From positions 1,054,001 through 1,118,000 of the forward strand of contig CAVTZG010000017.1 of NCBI GenBank assembly GCA_963739135.1: 64,000 nt of DNA. Reading direction: 5' to 3'. The position numbers and the translations under genes were made by a program. The notes under the pieces are model-generated. The model saw only the letters and a program-made list of their open reading frames with translations, was not told the DNA's origin and did no database searches. How positions within the stretch are numbered: the stretch's first letter is position 1; the number at the start of each line of letters is the position of its first letter. The DNA is from Palsa-504 sp963739135. GTDB taxonomy: Bacteria > Actinomycetota > Actinomycetes > Streptosporangiales > Streptosporangiaceae. Below, one piece after another: positions 1 to 7,905 of the stretch.

Positions 1-158
1 TCCAGGTCCACGTGGGGATTCAGGTGCACCCGCAATGCCACGGGCGGCTGGCCAGCGTCACGCCCGGCGATGACCATGCGGCGGGCGGTGGTGTAGTTCT
101 CCCCGGTCTCAGCCATCCGGGCCCGGACCTGCTTCTTGAACGCGCTGTCGTCAGTCAC
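1..158 (-). CDS. Partial gene, N-terminus only; product not identified
   Basis: The first 52 codons of a minus-strand gene run off the left edge of the window. The GTG start at 158 is chosen because GGAGG lies about 7 nt upstream. The N-terminus reads VTDDSAFKKQVRARMAETGE, then a Thr-Ala-Arg-Arg segment and a VALRVHL stretch. The basic, helix-forming FKKQVRARMAETGE start seems familiar from actinobacterial P-loop ATPases of the secretion/pilus type, but that is memory, not proof. The same frame stays open upstream of the GTG to a stop at 336-338, so a longer N-terminus cannot be excluded. Confidence 0.6.
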   Translation of the reverse strand, partial: MTDDSAFKKQVRARMAETGENYTTARRMVIAGRDAGQPPVALRVHLNPHVDL

Positions 159-213
159 GCCATGTCCTCCGCGGCGATGCTGCCCCGCGCCCTGATCGCC
201 TGGCTCGGCAGTG

Positions 214-244
214 ACCGATCTTGCCGGCACCGATCTTGCCGGCA
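214..244. repeat. 15-bp direct duplication
   Basis: The 15-bp unit ACCGATCTTGCCGGC occurs twice head to tail (214-228 and 229-243), perfectly conserved. Local slippage is the simplest origin. It belongs to the set of 14-15 bp intergenic duplications found across this window. Confidence 0.85.
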
Positions 245-404
245 GCGCGAACCAGCGGCCCTTGTCCTCACCGCCGCCACGGGCGCGGGCCGCGGCCAGC
301 TCGGAGTGCGGCAGGCGCTCCTGCCACCAGCTAAGCTACCCAGCATCCCCGGCACCTCAAACCGCGCCCCGGGTGCCGGGGCGAAGCGGGTTGAACACCG
401 ACCT

Positions 405-463
405 CGATCGGGGCTGACTCGATCGGTGCTGACTCGATCGGTGCTGACTCGATCGGGGCTGAT
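405..463. repeat. 15-bp tandem repeat, about 3.9 units
   Basis: Unit CGATCGGTGCTGACT begins at 405, 420, 435 and 450. The first and last units carry GGGGCT in place of GGTGCT. It lies about 50 bp upstream of the first antiporter gene, in the likely promoter or 5' leader region, so copy number could affect expression; that effect is inference. Confidence 0.85.
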
Positions 464-508
464 ATGCCTGGTCAGGTTTGCCGGAGCGGGACAGGGTAGT
501 CGGCGGGC

Positions 509-1279
509 ATGCCAGATCCAGGCCCGCTCGCGGGCGAGCCGAGGGAGCGGGGATACCACCAGCCGCTAGCCGCCCGGATAGGCGCCTGGCTGATCTGGTG
601 GGTGCTGCTGATGTCGTTGTGGGTCATGCTCGACGACTCCCTGGCCACCGACGAGCTGCTCGCCGGGGCGGGGGCGGCCGCGCTGGCGGCGCTGGTCGCG
701 GAGGTGGCCAGCTATCAGGCCGCGACGCGGTTCCGGATGCGGATCAGGTGGCTGGTACCCGCGCTGCGCCTGCCGGGACAGGTGGCGGCCGACACGGTGA
801 CAGTGTACGCCGCGCTGTGGCGCAGGCTGGTCCGCGGTGAGCAGCCGGACAGCGCGTTCGTGACCGAGCCGGCCCGGTTCGGCGATGACACCCCGGCCGG
901 CGTCACCCGCCGGGTCCTGCTGATCGGCGGGCGCAGCCTGGCCCCGAACGCGTTCGCGCTCGGCATCGACCGCGGCACCGAAACGATGGTCCTGCACCAG
1001 CTGGTGGTCAAGGGGGCGACTGACATGGTCCTGGGGTTCACCGCGGCGGCGATCGCGATGCTGGTCTCGCTCATCCCGGCCGGGCTGGTCATCGCCCGCG
1101 GCGATATGGCCGACGCGGTCGTGGCGTACGAGTTCATCACCGCGGTCGTGGTCATGGTGCTGGCCCTGCTGGCCCAGGCGTTCCAGCGGTCCAGCCTGTT
1201 CGAGCTGCCGGTGCTGCTCGCCTTGCTGATGTTCGGCAGCGGACTGGTGTTCGTCCGGGCCATGGAGCGCTGGCTGTGA
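509..1279 (+). CDS. Fused MrpE-MrpF cation/proton antiporter subunit
   Basis: This 256-residue protein joins two subunits that are usually separate. Residues about 20-170 match the MnhE/MrpE family: two or three membrane spans, then a cytoplasmic part with RGEQPDSAFVTEP and a segment ending HQLVV. Residues about 172-256 form three membrane segments with ADAVVAYEFITAVVV and FELPVLLALLMF, matching MnhF/MrpF (compare the usual P-D-R-I-V-A-L-D motif). It opens an operon of subunits with 4-nt overlaps and should sit in the cytoplasmic membrane as part of the antiporter arm. The start has only a weak ribosome-binding site. The fusion could be lineage-typical or a local stop-codon loss. Confidence 0.8.
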   Translation: MPDPGPLAGEPRERGYHQPLAARIGAWLIWWVLLMSLWVMLDDSLATDELLAGAGAAALAALVAEVASYQAATRFRMRIRWLVPALRLPGQVAADTVTVYAALWRRLVRGEQPDSAFVTEPARFGDDTPAGVTRRVLLIGGRSLAPNAFALGIDRGTETMVLHQLVVKGATDMVLGFTAAAIAMLVSLIPAGLVIARGDMADAVVAYEFITAVVVMVLALLAQAFQRSSLFELPVLLALLMFGSGLVFVRAMERWL

Positions 1280-1614
1280 TCGTCCGGGACGTCTGCTCGG
1301 ACGTCCTGCTCGGCCTGGCGGTGGCGGTCGTGTTCGGCGCCTCGCTGGGCGTGCTGCTGATGCGGGACGCCTATCAGAAGCTGCACTTCGTAACGCCGGC
1401 GGCGCTGGTCGCGCCGGTGCTGGTCGCGCTGGCCGTGCTGGTGCAGATGGGGTTGTACGAGAACACCGGGGAAACCTGCCTGGCCCTGTTCTTCCTGGTG
1501 ATCGCCGGGCCGTACCTGTCGCACGCCACCATGCGGGCCATCCGGGTCAGGGAAAAGGGAGACTGGCGCGCCGGGACGGAAGCCGGGGCCGCCGGGAAGG
1601 AGCTGGAGCGGTGA
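1276..1614 (+). CDS. MrpG-like antiporter subunit
   Basis: A 112-residue membrane protein with three predicted spans (about 8-30, 40-62, 68-90) and the MnhG-type segment MRDAYQKLHFVTPAAL after the first span. The family subunit is a small structural part of Mrp-type Na+/H+ antiporters and of the antiporter arm of Mbh hydrogenases. The GTG start overlaps the stop of the E-F fusion (GTGA), and its own stop overlaps the next start, so it is translationally coupled on both sides. The C-terminus is hydrophilic and charged. Confidence 0.85.
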   Translation: MIVRDVCSDVLLGLAVAVVFGASLGVLLMRDAYQKLHFVTPAALVAPVLVALAVLVQMGLYENTGETCLALFFLVIAGPYLSHATMRAIRVREKGDWRAGTEAGAAGKELER

Positions 1615-1898
1615 ACACCCTGGCGGTACACACCGCGTACACGGTGCCGGCCGGCATGATGGACGCGCTGCAGGTCACGCTGCTGGTGCTGGTGGCCGCC
1701 GGGGCCACGGCGGTGGTGCTGATCAGGGCTCCGGTCCGGCAGGTGCTGATGCTGAGCATCTACGGCGTGCTGCTGGCCGTGCTGTTCCTGGCCTTCCAGG
1801 CTCCGGATGTCACGCTGTCCGAGCTGACGGTGGGCGCGGTGCTGCTGCCCGCCGTGGTGCTGCTGACCCTGGCCAAGGTCAGGAAGCCGGAGAAATGA
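1611..1898 (+). CDS. MbhD-like (DUF4040-type) antiporter subunit
   Basis: This 95-residue, three-span membrane protein carries the motif QAPDVTLSELTVGAVLLPAV, typical of the DUF4040 domain. That domain is the C-terminal part of MrpA in large Mrp antiporters and a separate subunit (MbhD) in membrane-bound hydrogenases. Here it is separate, GTGA-coupled to the G subunit and ATGA-coupled to the next gene. A free-standing copy, with no full MrpA in the operon, is a main reason for calling the cluster Mbh-like. Confidence 0.8.
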   Translation: MNTLAVHTAYTVPAGMMDALQVTLLVLVAAGATAVVLIRAPVRQVLMLSIYGVLLAVLFLAFQAPDVTLSELTVGAVLLPAVVLLTLAKVRKPEK

Positions 1899-2650
1899 CG
1901 CCGCGGCAGCGACGCTGGATCTTCCTGGTCGCCGGCCCGGCCCTGGCCGTGTTCTACCTGTGGGGCCTGCTCGGCCTGCCGGGCTTCGGCCGGTACCCGG
2001 GGCCTTACGGGCCGGCCATCCTGCGGGTCGCCGTCGCGCAGACCAATGCCACCGGCGTGGTGTCCGCGATCAACTTCGACTACCGCGGCTTCGACACGGT
2101 GGGCGAGGAGTTCATCTTGTTCGTGGCCGCCGCCGGAGTCGCGACCGTGCTGCGCCGCCTGCGCGGCGAGCGGGAGCAGCCGGCCAGCGGCGAAGCCGCC
2201 GACCGGGACGTGCCGCCCACCAGCAGCGCGGTGCGGATGGTGGCGCTGCTGTTCACCGGTCCGGTGATCCTGGCCGGCTGGTGGCTGGCCTCGCACGCGC
2301 AGACCAACCCGTCGGGCGGATTCCAGGGCGGGGTGATGCTGGCCACCGCGTTCGTCCTGGTCTACCTGTCCGGCGAGTTCCTGGTGTTCAGGCGGTTCAG
2401 CCCGATCGACCTGACCGACGTGGTCGAGGCGGTGGGCGCGGCCGACTTCGCCGCGATAGGGGTCGCCGCGGTGGCGATGGGCCTGCCCTACCTGAAGGAT
2501 TTCCTGCCACTCGGCCAGGTACCCGGCGCGGTGAGCTCGTCCGGGACGATCGCGCTGATCAGCTTCTTCGTGGGCATCGAGGTGGCCGCGGCGTTCATCC
2601 TCATCGTCGGCGAGCTGCTGGACCAGACGCTGCTGATCAGGCAGCGCTGA
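1895..2650 (+). CDS. MbhE/MrpB-like antiporter subunit (two-part)
   Basis: A 251-residue membrane protein. The N-terminal part (about 1-95) has two spans and the segment YRGFDTVGEEFILFVAAAGV, characteristic of the MbhE / MrpA-tail domain. A variable hydrophilic linker follows at about 90-112. The C-terminal part (about 113-251) has four spans and the MnhB-family motif HAQTNPSGGFQGGVMLATAF. It therefore combines MbhE and MrpB/MbhF functions in one chain. The ATG overlaps the preceding stop (ATGA). The last codons and the stop lie inside a 14-bp tandem repeat, so slippage there would alter the extreme C-terminus. Confidence 0.85.
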   Translation: MTPRQRRWIFLVAGPALAVFYLWGLLGLPGFGRYPGPYGPAILRVAVAQTNATGVVSAINFDYRGFDTVGEEFILFVAAAGVATVLRRLRGEREQPASGEAADRDVPPTSSAVRMVALLFTGPVILAGWWLASHAQTNPSGGFQGGVMLATAFVLVYLSGEFLVFRRFSPIDLTDVVEAVGAADFAAIGVAAVAMGLPYLKDFLPLGQVPGAVSSSGTIALISFFVGIEVAAAFILIVGELLDQTLLIRQR

Positions 2651-2713
2651 TCAGGCAGTGCTAATCAGGCAGCGCTGATCAGGCAGTGCTAATCAGGCAG
2701 TGCTAATCAGGAA
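2632..2713. repeat. 14-bp tandem repeat, about 5.9 units, seeded on a stop codon
   Basis: Units of the form GCTRATCAGGCAGY start at 2632, 2646, 2660, 2674, 2688 and 2702. The first unit encodes the last residues of the preceding antiporter gene and the second contains its TGA stop (2648-2650). The array fills nearly the whole gap before the next gene and ends beside that gene's GGGGG-rich ribosome-binding site. As 14 is not a multiple of three, each added unit gives a different downstream frame but cannot remove the first stop. Possible effects are on translational coupling to the next gene. Confidence 0.9.
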
Positions 2714-2727
2714 GGGGGATTAACCAG

Positions 2728-3072
2728 ATGCAGTTCTTCCCGTTCGTCGTCGTGGCCTGGATCCTCGGTGTCGGCCTGTACGGCGTGGTCACCAGCCGGC
2801 ACCTGGTGCACCAGATCATCTGCCTGATCGTGGTCCAGTCCTCCACCTACGTCCTGCTGCTCGGGGTGGGGTACGTGACCGGAGCGGTCGCTCCTTATTA
2901 CTTCGACGTGCCGAACCACACGCCCGCGGTCGATCCCGTGGTGCAGGCGTGCGCGCTCACCGACGTGGTGGTCGAGGCGGCGGTCACCGCGCTGCTGCTG
3001 TCGTTCGCGATCCAGGCCTACAAGCGGTTCGGTACGCTTGACCCGCAGGAACTGGCCGCGCTGAAGGGATAA
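2728..3072 (+). CDS. MrpC-like (NuoK-type) antiporter subunit
   Basis: A 114-residue protein with three membrane spans (about 5-22, 30-52, 78-100) of the MnhC/NuoK family. It has the NuoK-like LIVVQSSTYVLLLGVGYV segment and the conserved DPVVQACALTDVVVEAAVTA stretch, where the family reads D-P-L-P-Q-A-L-V-L-T-A-I-V-I. It forms part of the proton/cation path beside the large D subunit. A GGAAGGGGG ribosome-binding site lies upstream, directly after the 14-bp repeat. It is the only gene of this operon not overlapping its upstream neighbour. Confidence 0.88.
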   Translation: MQFFPFVVVAWILGVGLYGVVTSRHLVHQIICLIVVQSSTYVLLLGVGYVTGAVAPYYFDVPNHTPAVDPVVQACALTDVVVEAAVTALLLSFAIQAYKRFGTLDPQELAALKG

Positions 3073-3081
3073 CGGTTCGCC

Positions 3082-5004
3082 GTGGACCAGCTCCTCGCCC
3101 TGGTCGTCGTGGTGCCGCTGCTGACGGCCGCGGCGGTCACGATGGCCGGCCCGCTGCTGCGCGGCAGGCGCCAGGTCCTCGACGCCGTGGCCATCCTGGT
3201 CGCGGCCAGCGTGGCGGTCATGCTGAGCGTCATCATGGTCCGGACCGCCGGCGGCGACCAGGTCTACTGGTTCGCCGGGTTCCGGCCCGCGCACGGGGTG
3301 TCCATCGGCATCGACTTCGAGGTCCAGCCGCTCAGCGCGGGACTGGCCTTCCTGGCCGCGGTGCTGGTGACCGCGGCGATGACGTTTTCCTGGCGCTACT
3401 TCGAGCAGGTCGCCACCTACTTCCACGCGCTGATGCTGACCTTCCTGGCGGGCATCGTCGGGTTCTGCCTCACCGGTGACCTGTTCGACCTGTTCGTGTG
3501 GTTCGAGCTGATGGGCGTGTCCGCCTATGCGCTGACCGCCTACCGGCCGGAGGAACGCGGGCCGATCCAGGGCGCGCTCAACTTCGCCATCACCAACAGC
3601 GTGGGCGCGTACCTGTCGCTGTCGGGTATCGCGCTGATCTACGGGCGCACCGGAGCGCTGAACATGGCGCAGATCGGGAGGTCTATCGCCGCCCACCCGG
3701 CGGACCGGCTCGTCGTCGTGGCCTTCGTCCTGGTCATCGCCGGGCTGCTGATCAAGAGCGCGATCGTGCCGTTCCACTTCTGGCTGGCCGACGCGCACGC
3801 GGTGGCGCCGACCCCGGTCTGCGTGCTGTTCTCCGGCGTCATGGTGGAGCTGGGGCTGTACGGCATCGCGCGGGTCTACTGGTCGGTGTTCGGCCAGGCG
3901 CTCGGCCACCGGGCCGCCATCAGCCACATCTTCCTGGCCCTCGGCCTGCTGACCGCCGTGACCGGGGCGCTGTTCTGCTTCCGCGAGCGGCACATCAAGC
4001 GGATGCTGGCGTTCTCCACGATCAGCCACGCCGGCATGTTCCTGATCGGGATCGCGCTGCTGACGCCGCTCGGCCTGGCCGGCGCCGCCGTCTACGTCAT
4101 CGGCCACGGGCTGGTCAAGGGCGCGCTGTTCCTGTGCACCGGGATCGTGCTGCACCGCCTCGGCTCGGTCAACGAATCCTGGCTGCACGGTCGCGGCCGG
4201 CCCTTGCGGGTCACCGGAGTGATCTTCACCCTGGCCGGGCTCGGGCTGGCTGACCTGCCGCCGTTCGCCACGTTCCTGGGCAAGGGCTGGATCGAGGCGG
4301 GGAAGGGGGCAGGGGAGGTGGGTGGGGGGTGGCTCATCCCGATCCTCATCGTCTGCTCGAGCCTGGTCGGCGGGGCCGTGCTGCGGGTGGCCGGAGGCGT
4401 GTTCTACGGCCTCGGCGACCGGCCCGCCGAAGACCCGGAGATGGCCAGGGAAGCCGCCGAGGAGACCAGCGAAACGACAGGCGGCAAGGACCACACGCCG
4501 CTCACGATGATCATCCCGCCCGCGATTCTCGTCATCGCCGCCTTCGCGGTCGGCGTCATCAGCCAGCTCGGGCCGGTGGTCCAGGCGGCGGCGGTCCGCT
4601 TCGAGGACCAGGCCGGATACAACGCGACCGTGCTCGACGGCGCACGCATCACCCACCCGGTGGCCCTGTTCGCCGCCGGGCCCACCGCCGTGACCGCCAC
4701 CGACGTACTGGCCGGCCTCGGCTCGGTCACCGGGGCGGTGATCCTGGCCGGGCTGGCGCTGTACTGGCGGCGGCTGCCGCTGCTGCGCGGCTACCAGCCG
4801 AACGCCTCGTTCGCCGCCGCCGCCCGCCGGTTCCAGAGCGGCGTGGTGAACGACTACGTGACCTGGGCCGTCGTCGGCCTGGCCTGCCTCGGCGGTGTCC
4901 TCACCCTGGTCATCCGCTTACCCGGCGACCAGCGACGGCGCATAAGCCGGGTCGCGGCGGGTAGGGCGGGCGACTATCGCTATGGACGCCGCTGGCTGGT
5001 TTGA
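3082..5004 (+). CDS. MrpD-like proton-translocating antiporter subunit
   Basis: A 640-residue membrane protein of the NuoL/M/N-MrpA/D family, here with GTG start. It has about 14 spans. Conserved ion-path residues are visible: Glu142 in FVWFELMGVSAY, Lys225 in LLIKSAIVPFHFWL, and His342/Lys346 in GHGLVKGALFL. A hydrophilic loop (about 450-470) precedes the last spans. It is the only large subunit in the operon; classical seven-gene Mrp systems have both A and D. The tail after about residue 615 is Arg-rich and hydrophilic. It likely drives cation/proton exchange together with the preceding five genes. Confidence 0.9.
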   Translation: MDQLLALVVVVPLLTAAAVTMAGPLLRGRRQVLDAVAILVAASVAVMLSVIMVRTAGGDQVYWFAGFRPAHGVSIGIDFEVQPLSAGLAFLAAVLVTAAMTFSWRYFEQVATYFHALMLTFLAGIVGFCLTGDLFDLFVWFELMGVSAYALTAYRPEERGPIQGALNFAITNSVGAYLSLSGIALIYGRTGALNMAQIGRSIAAHPADRLVVVAFVLVIAGLLIKSAIVPFHFWLADAHAVAPTPVCVLFSGVMVELGLYGIARVYWSVFGQALGHRAAISHIFLALGLLTAVTGALFCFRERHIKRMLAFSTISHAGMFLIGIALLTPLGLAGAAVYVIGHGLVKGALFLCTGIVLHRLGSVNESWLHGRGRPLRVTGVIFTLAGLGLADLPPFATFLGKGWIEAGKGAGEVGGGWLIPILIVCSSLVGGAVLRVAGGVFYGLGDRPAEDPEMAREAAEETSETTGGKDHTPLTMIIPPAILVIAAFAVGVISQLGPVVQAAAVRFEDQAGYNATVLDGARITHPVALFAAGPTAVTATDVLAGLGSVTGAVILAGLALYWRRLPLLRGYQPNASFAAAARRFQSGVVNDYVTWAVVGLACLGGVLTLVIRLPGDQRRRISRVAAGRAGDYRYGRRWLV

Positions 5005-5105
5005 CGCGGCCTGTGGGGGTAGTCGAAGTCGGCAGTCAGCCGTCCGGGGCGAGAACAAGAGCCCATGACCAGCCCCGGCTCTTCGCCGGCCATCAGGAGG
5101 AGCAC

Positions 5106-5576
5106 ATGACATCTCGGCACGCCCGCCGCAGTGCCGCCGGCCAGGCCGGCCACGGCATCGACCGGATGGTGCGCAACGTGGAGACCGGGCGCTTCGAGCG
5201 CAGCCTGTCGGCCCTGACCGCGGCCGGGGCGCTGGTGACGGCGGCGGAGATCTTTTTCGAGCACGACAGCGCCAGCTTCGGCAACAAGATGATGTGGCTG
5301 CCGGTCGCGCTGGGGCCGGTGGGCGCGGCCGCGGGAGTGGCCGGGTGCTGCAGCCGCCGGATGGCGAAGACCGCGCTGCCCATTACCTCGGCGGCCATCG
5401 TGGCCAACGGCGTGCAGGGCCTGTACCTGCACGCCCGCGGCATCGCCCAGAAGCCGGGAGGCTGGCGCAACGCCCGCTACAACATGGAGATGGGGCCGCC
5501 GCTGCTGGCTCCGCTGCTGGTCACCATCGTGGGCGGGATGGGTCTGCTGGCCGCGATCTTGCGGCGGGAGCAATGA
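5106..5576 (+). CDS. Small membrane protein, function unknown
   Basis: A 156-residue protein. The start at 5106 is chosen over an open frame from 5001 because AGGAGG sits directly upstream. It has a basic N-terminus, then about four hydrophobic segments (about 35-55, 65-85, 92-110, 132-152). Between the second and third is Cys-Cys (AGVAGCCSRRM), and before the last is WRNARYNMEMGPPLLAPLL. It is ATGA-coupled to the gluconate-dehydrogenase-subunit-3-like gene and GMC oxidoreductase that follow. An anchoring or electron-accepting role for that enzyme is possible but inferred only from position. Confidence 0.65.
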   Translation: MTSRHARRSAAGQAGHGIDRMVRNVETGRFERSLSALTAAGALVTAAEIFFEHDSASFGNKMMWLPVALGPVGAAAGVAGCCSRRMAKTALPITSAAIVANGVQGLYLHARGIAQKPGGWRNARYNMEMGPPLLAPLLVTIVGGMGLLAAILRREQ

Positions 5577-6220
5577 GCGCGGGCCCCGAGGGAGACCGCG
5601 ACTGGGCCGGCCGGTTTCCCGGTTTCGACGTGCTGAGCCAGGCCAGGCACTGGGACGAGGTGACCGCCGACGTGGTGACGGCCCGGACCAGGCCGCCCGC
5701 AGCGCCGAGGTTCTTCACCGGCCCGGAGGCGGCCTGCGCCCGGGCCCTGCTCAACCTGCTCACCGGCCAGGACGAGCAGGACGACGAGCTGGCGGTGCCG
5801 GTCCTGGAGATGGTCGACTCCCGGCTGGAGGCGGGCGAGACCGACGGCTGGCGGTACGACGACATGCCCGAGGACGGCCAGGCCTGGCGGGATACGCTGG
5901 CGTATCTCGACGGCGACGCCTGGCAGCGCTGCGGCACCTGCTTCGCCGACGCTTCCGAGCTTGACCAGCTGGCGCTGATCCAGGCCGTGCAGGACCTGAA
6001 GTCGGCCGACTGGCACGGGCTGCCCGCCGCGCACGTCTGGAGCCTGTGGACCAGGTACGCCTGCACGGCCTTCTACGCCCACCCGTTCGCCTGGGCCGAG
6101 ATCGGCTTTCCCGGGCCGGCCTACCCGCGCGGCTACAAGAACGCCGGGGTCGGCAAGCTCGAGCCGTTCGAGGTCCGCGACGCCCGGCCCGCCGAAGACC
6201 CGGTCAAGGACGGCGCCTGA
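5573..6220 (+). CDS. Gluconate 2-dehydrogenase subunit 3-like protein
   Basis: A 215-residue protein resembling the small subunit of membrane-bound gluconate 2-dehydrogenase and related GMC complexes. It has FFTGPEAACARALLNLL near the N-terminus and, near the C-terminus, YAHPFAWAEIGFPGPAYPRG, the family hallmark. Unlike many family members I see no Tat signal peptide. It overlaps the upstream membrane-protein gene (ATGA) and the downstream GMC oxidoreductase gene by one base (TGATG), so the three are almost surely co-translated. It probably acts as partner or maturation subunit of that flavoenzyme. Confidence 0.8.
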   Translation: MSAGPEGDRDWAGRFPGFDVLSQARHWDEVTADVVTARTRPPAAPRFFTGPEAACARALLNLLTGQDEQDDELAVPVLEMVDSRLEAGETDGWRYDDMPEDGQAWRDTLAYLDGDAWQRCGTCFADASELDQLALIQAVQDLKSADWHGLPAAHVWSLWTRYACTAFYAHPFAWAEIGFPGPAYPRGYKNAGVGKLEPFEVRDARPAEDPVKDGA

Positions 6221-7869
6221 TGGGCGCGCGGGACGGCGTCCGGGCACGTAACGAATCGGCCTGGCTGCTGCCCAATGACGGCACCCGGACCAACCACCGG
6301 CTGCGCCAGGACATGCGGCGGTTCGCCGACTCCGACGAGATCGACCTGGTGATCGTGGGCTGCGGCGCGGGCGGCTCGGTCCTGCTGCAGCGGCTGGCCC
6401 GGGCCGGCTGGCGGGTGGCGGCCCTGGACGCCGGCCCGTTCTGGGACCCGGACGCGGACTGGGTCAGCGACGAGGCGGGCTCGCACCACCTGTACTGGAC
6501 CGACCCGCGGGTGATCGCGGGCACCGACCCGGTGCCGATGGGCTCGAACAACTCCGGCCGAGGCGTGGGCGGCTCCATGGTCCACTACGCCGGCTACACG
6601 CCGCGCTTCCACCCGAGCGACTTCATGACGGCCACCCTCGACGGCGTGGGCGCCGACTGGCCGATAAGCTACGCCCAGCTCCGCCCGTACTACGAGCAGA
6701 TCGAGCAGGAACTGCCGGTGGCCGGCGAGCGCTGGCCGTGGGGCGACCCGCACGGCTACCCGTACCGGCCGCATCCGGTCGGCGGCAACGGCGAGATCTT
6801 CCTGCGCGGCGCGGCCAAGGCCGGGATCACCGCCAAGGTCGGCCCGGTGGCCATCGCCAACGGCCGGTTCGGGAACCGGCCGCACTGCATCTACCGCGGC
6901 TTCTGCCTGCAGGGCTGCAAGGTCAATGCCAAGGCCTCGCCGCTGATCACGCACATCCCCGACGCGCTGGCGCACGGCGCGGAGGTCCGGGCCGACGCCA
7001 TGGTCACCCGGATCGCCGTCGACGAGCACACCGGCCGCGCCACCGGCGTGCATTACGTCCGCGGCGGCCGGGAGCACTTCCAGCGCGCGGCCATGGTGGC
7101 CGTGGCCGGGTACTCGATCGAGACGCCCCGGCTGCTGCTCAACTCCGCCTCCAGCCGTTTCCCCGACGGCCTGGGCAACGACTTCGACCAGGTCGGCCGG
7201 TACCTCATGGTCCAGGGCGCGCCGCAGACCGCGGGCCGCTTCGACGCCGAGGTCCGGATGTACAAGGCGCCGCCGCCCGAGGTGAGCACCGAGGAGTTCT
7301 ACGAGACCGATCCGGCCCGCGAGGCCAAGCGCGGGTTCTCGATCCAGACCGTCTCGCCGCTGCCGATCACCTGGGCCGAGCACGTCGCCGCCCAGGGGCA
7401 CTGGGGCAGCGCGCTGCGCGAGTACATGAGCGACTACGTGCACTGGTCCTGCCTGGGGGCACTGTGCGAGTTCCTGCCCCGGCCGGAGAACCGGGTGACG
7501 CTGGCCGACGAGAAGGATTCCTACGGCCTGCCGGTGGCCCGGTTCTCCTACTCTCAGTGCGACAACGACCGGGCCCTGGCCCGGGCCGCGCAGTCGGTCA
7601 TGGAGGACATCCTGCACGCGGCCGGCGCCGACGAGGTCATCACCATCCAGCGCTACGCCCACCTGGTCGGCGGGGCCCGGATGGCCCGCGACGAACGGCA
7701 CGGCGTCGTGGACAGCAACTGCCGCAGCTTCGCGGTACCCAACCTGTACATCACCGACGGCAGCGCGCTGCCTACGCAGGGCAGCGCCAACCCCGCGCTG
7801 ACGATCATGGCGGTGGCCGCCCGCGCGGCCGATCACCTGGCGGCCGGCGCGGCCGGCGGTACGACCTGA
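6220..7869 (+). CDS. GMC-family flavin-dependent oxidoreductase
   Basis: This 549-residue enzyme belongs to the glucose-methanol-choline oxidoreductase family. The FAD-binding motif VIVGCGAGGSVLLQRLARAG is at about residues 44-63. NNSGRGVGGSMVHYAGYTPR is the second conserved FAD region. The C-terminal domain has VGGARM and a TDGSALPTQGSANPALTIM segment where family enzymes bind FAD and the substrate hydroxyl. Cys-rich CIYRGFCLQGCK (about 225) fits the gluconate-dehydrogenase-like branch. The partner gene upstream supports a sugar or sugar-acid dehydrogenase passing electrons to the membrane. The substrate is not determinable here. Confidence 0.88.
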   Translation: MGARDGVRARNESAWLLPNDGTRTNHRLRQDMRRFADSDEIDLVIVGCGAGGSVLLQRLARAGWRVAALDAGPFWDPDADWVSDEAGSHHLYWTDPRVIAGTDPVPMGSNNSGRGVGGSMVHYAGYTPRFHPSDFMTATLDGVGADWPISYAQLRPYYEQIEQELPVAGERWPWGDPHGYPYRPHPVGGNGEIFLRGAAKAGITAKVGPVAIANGRFGNRPHCIYRGFCLQGCKVNAKASPLITHIPDALAHGAEVRADAMVTRIAVDEHTGRATGVHYVRGGREHFQRAAMVAVAGYSIETPRLLLNSASSRFPDGLGNDFDQVGRYLMVQGAPQTAGRFDAEVRMYKAPPPEVSTEEFYETDPAREAKRGFSIQTVSPLPITWAEHVAAQGHWGSALREYMSDYVHWSCLGALCEFLPRPENRVTLADEKDSYGLPVARFSYSQCDNDRALARAAQSVMEDILHAAGADEVITIQRYAHLVGGARMARDERHGVVDSNCRSFAVPNLYITDGSALPTQGSANPALTIMAVAARAADHLAAGAAGGTT

Positions 7870-7905
7870 CCATCGACGGGCCCACTGGGCCACGGAAGGA
7901 CAGAC

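Larger units (their letters stand above)
159..508. other. Intergenic region with a coding-like fragment
   Basis: No intact gene is seen between the left-edge gene and the antiporter operon. On the minus strand about 335-236 is strongly coding-like (third positions nearly all G/C; peptide WWQERLPHSELAAARARG followed by a short tail ending in RWFALP). It is in frame with the gene starting at 158 but has no convincing start of its own. I read it as the remnant of an older gene end. Two short tandem repeats, at 214-244 and 405-463, lie in the same gap. Confidence 0.35.

Noticed and set aside
2632..2713. Possible CRISPR-like array
   Set aside because: Units are contiguous 14-mers without spacers; it is a simple tandem repeat.
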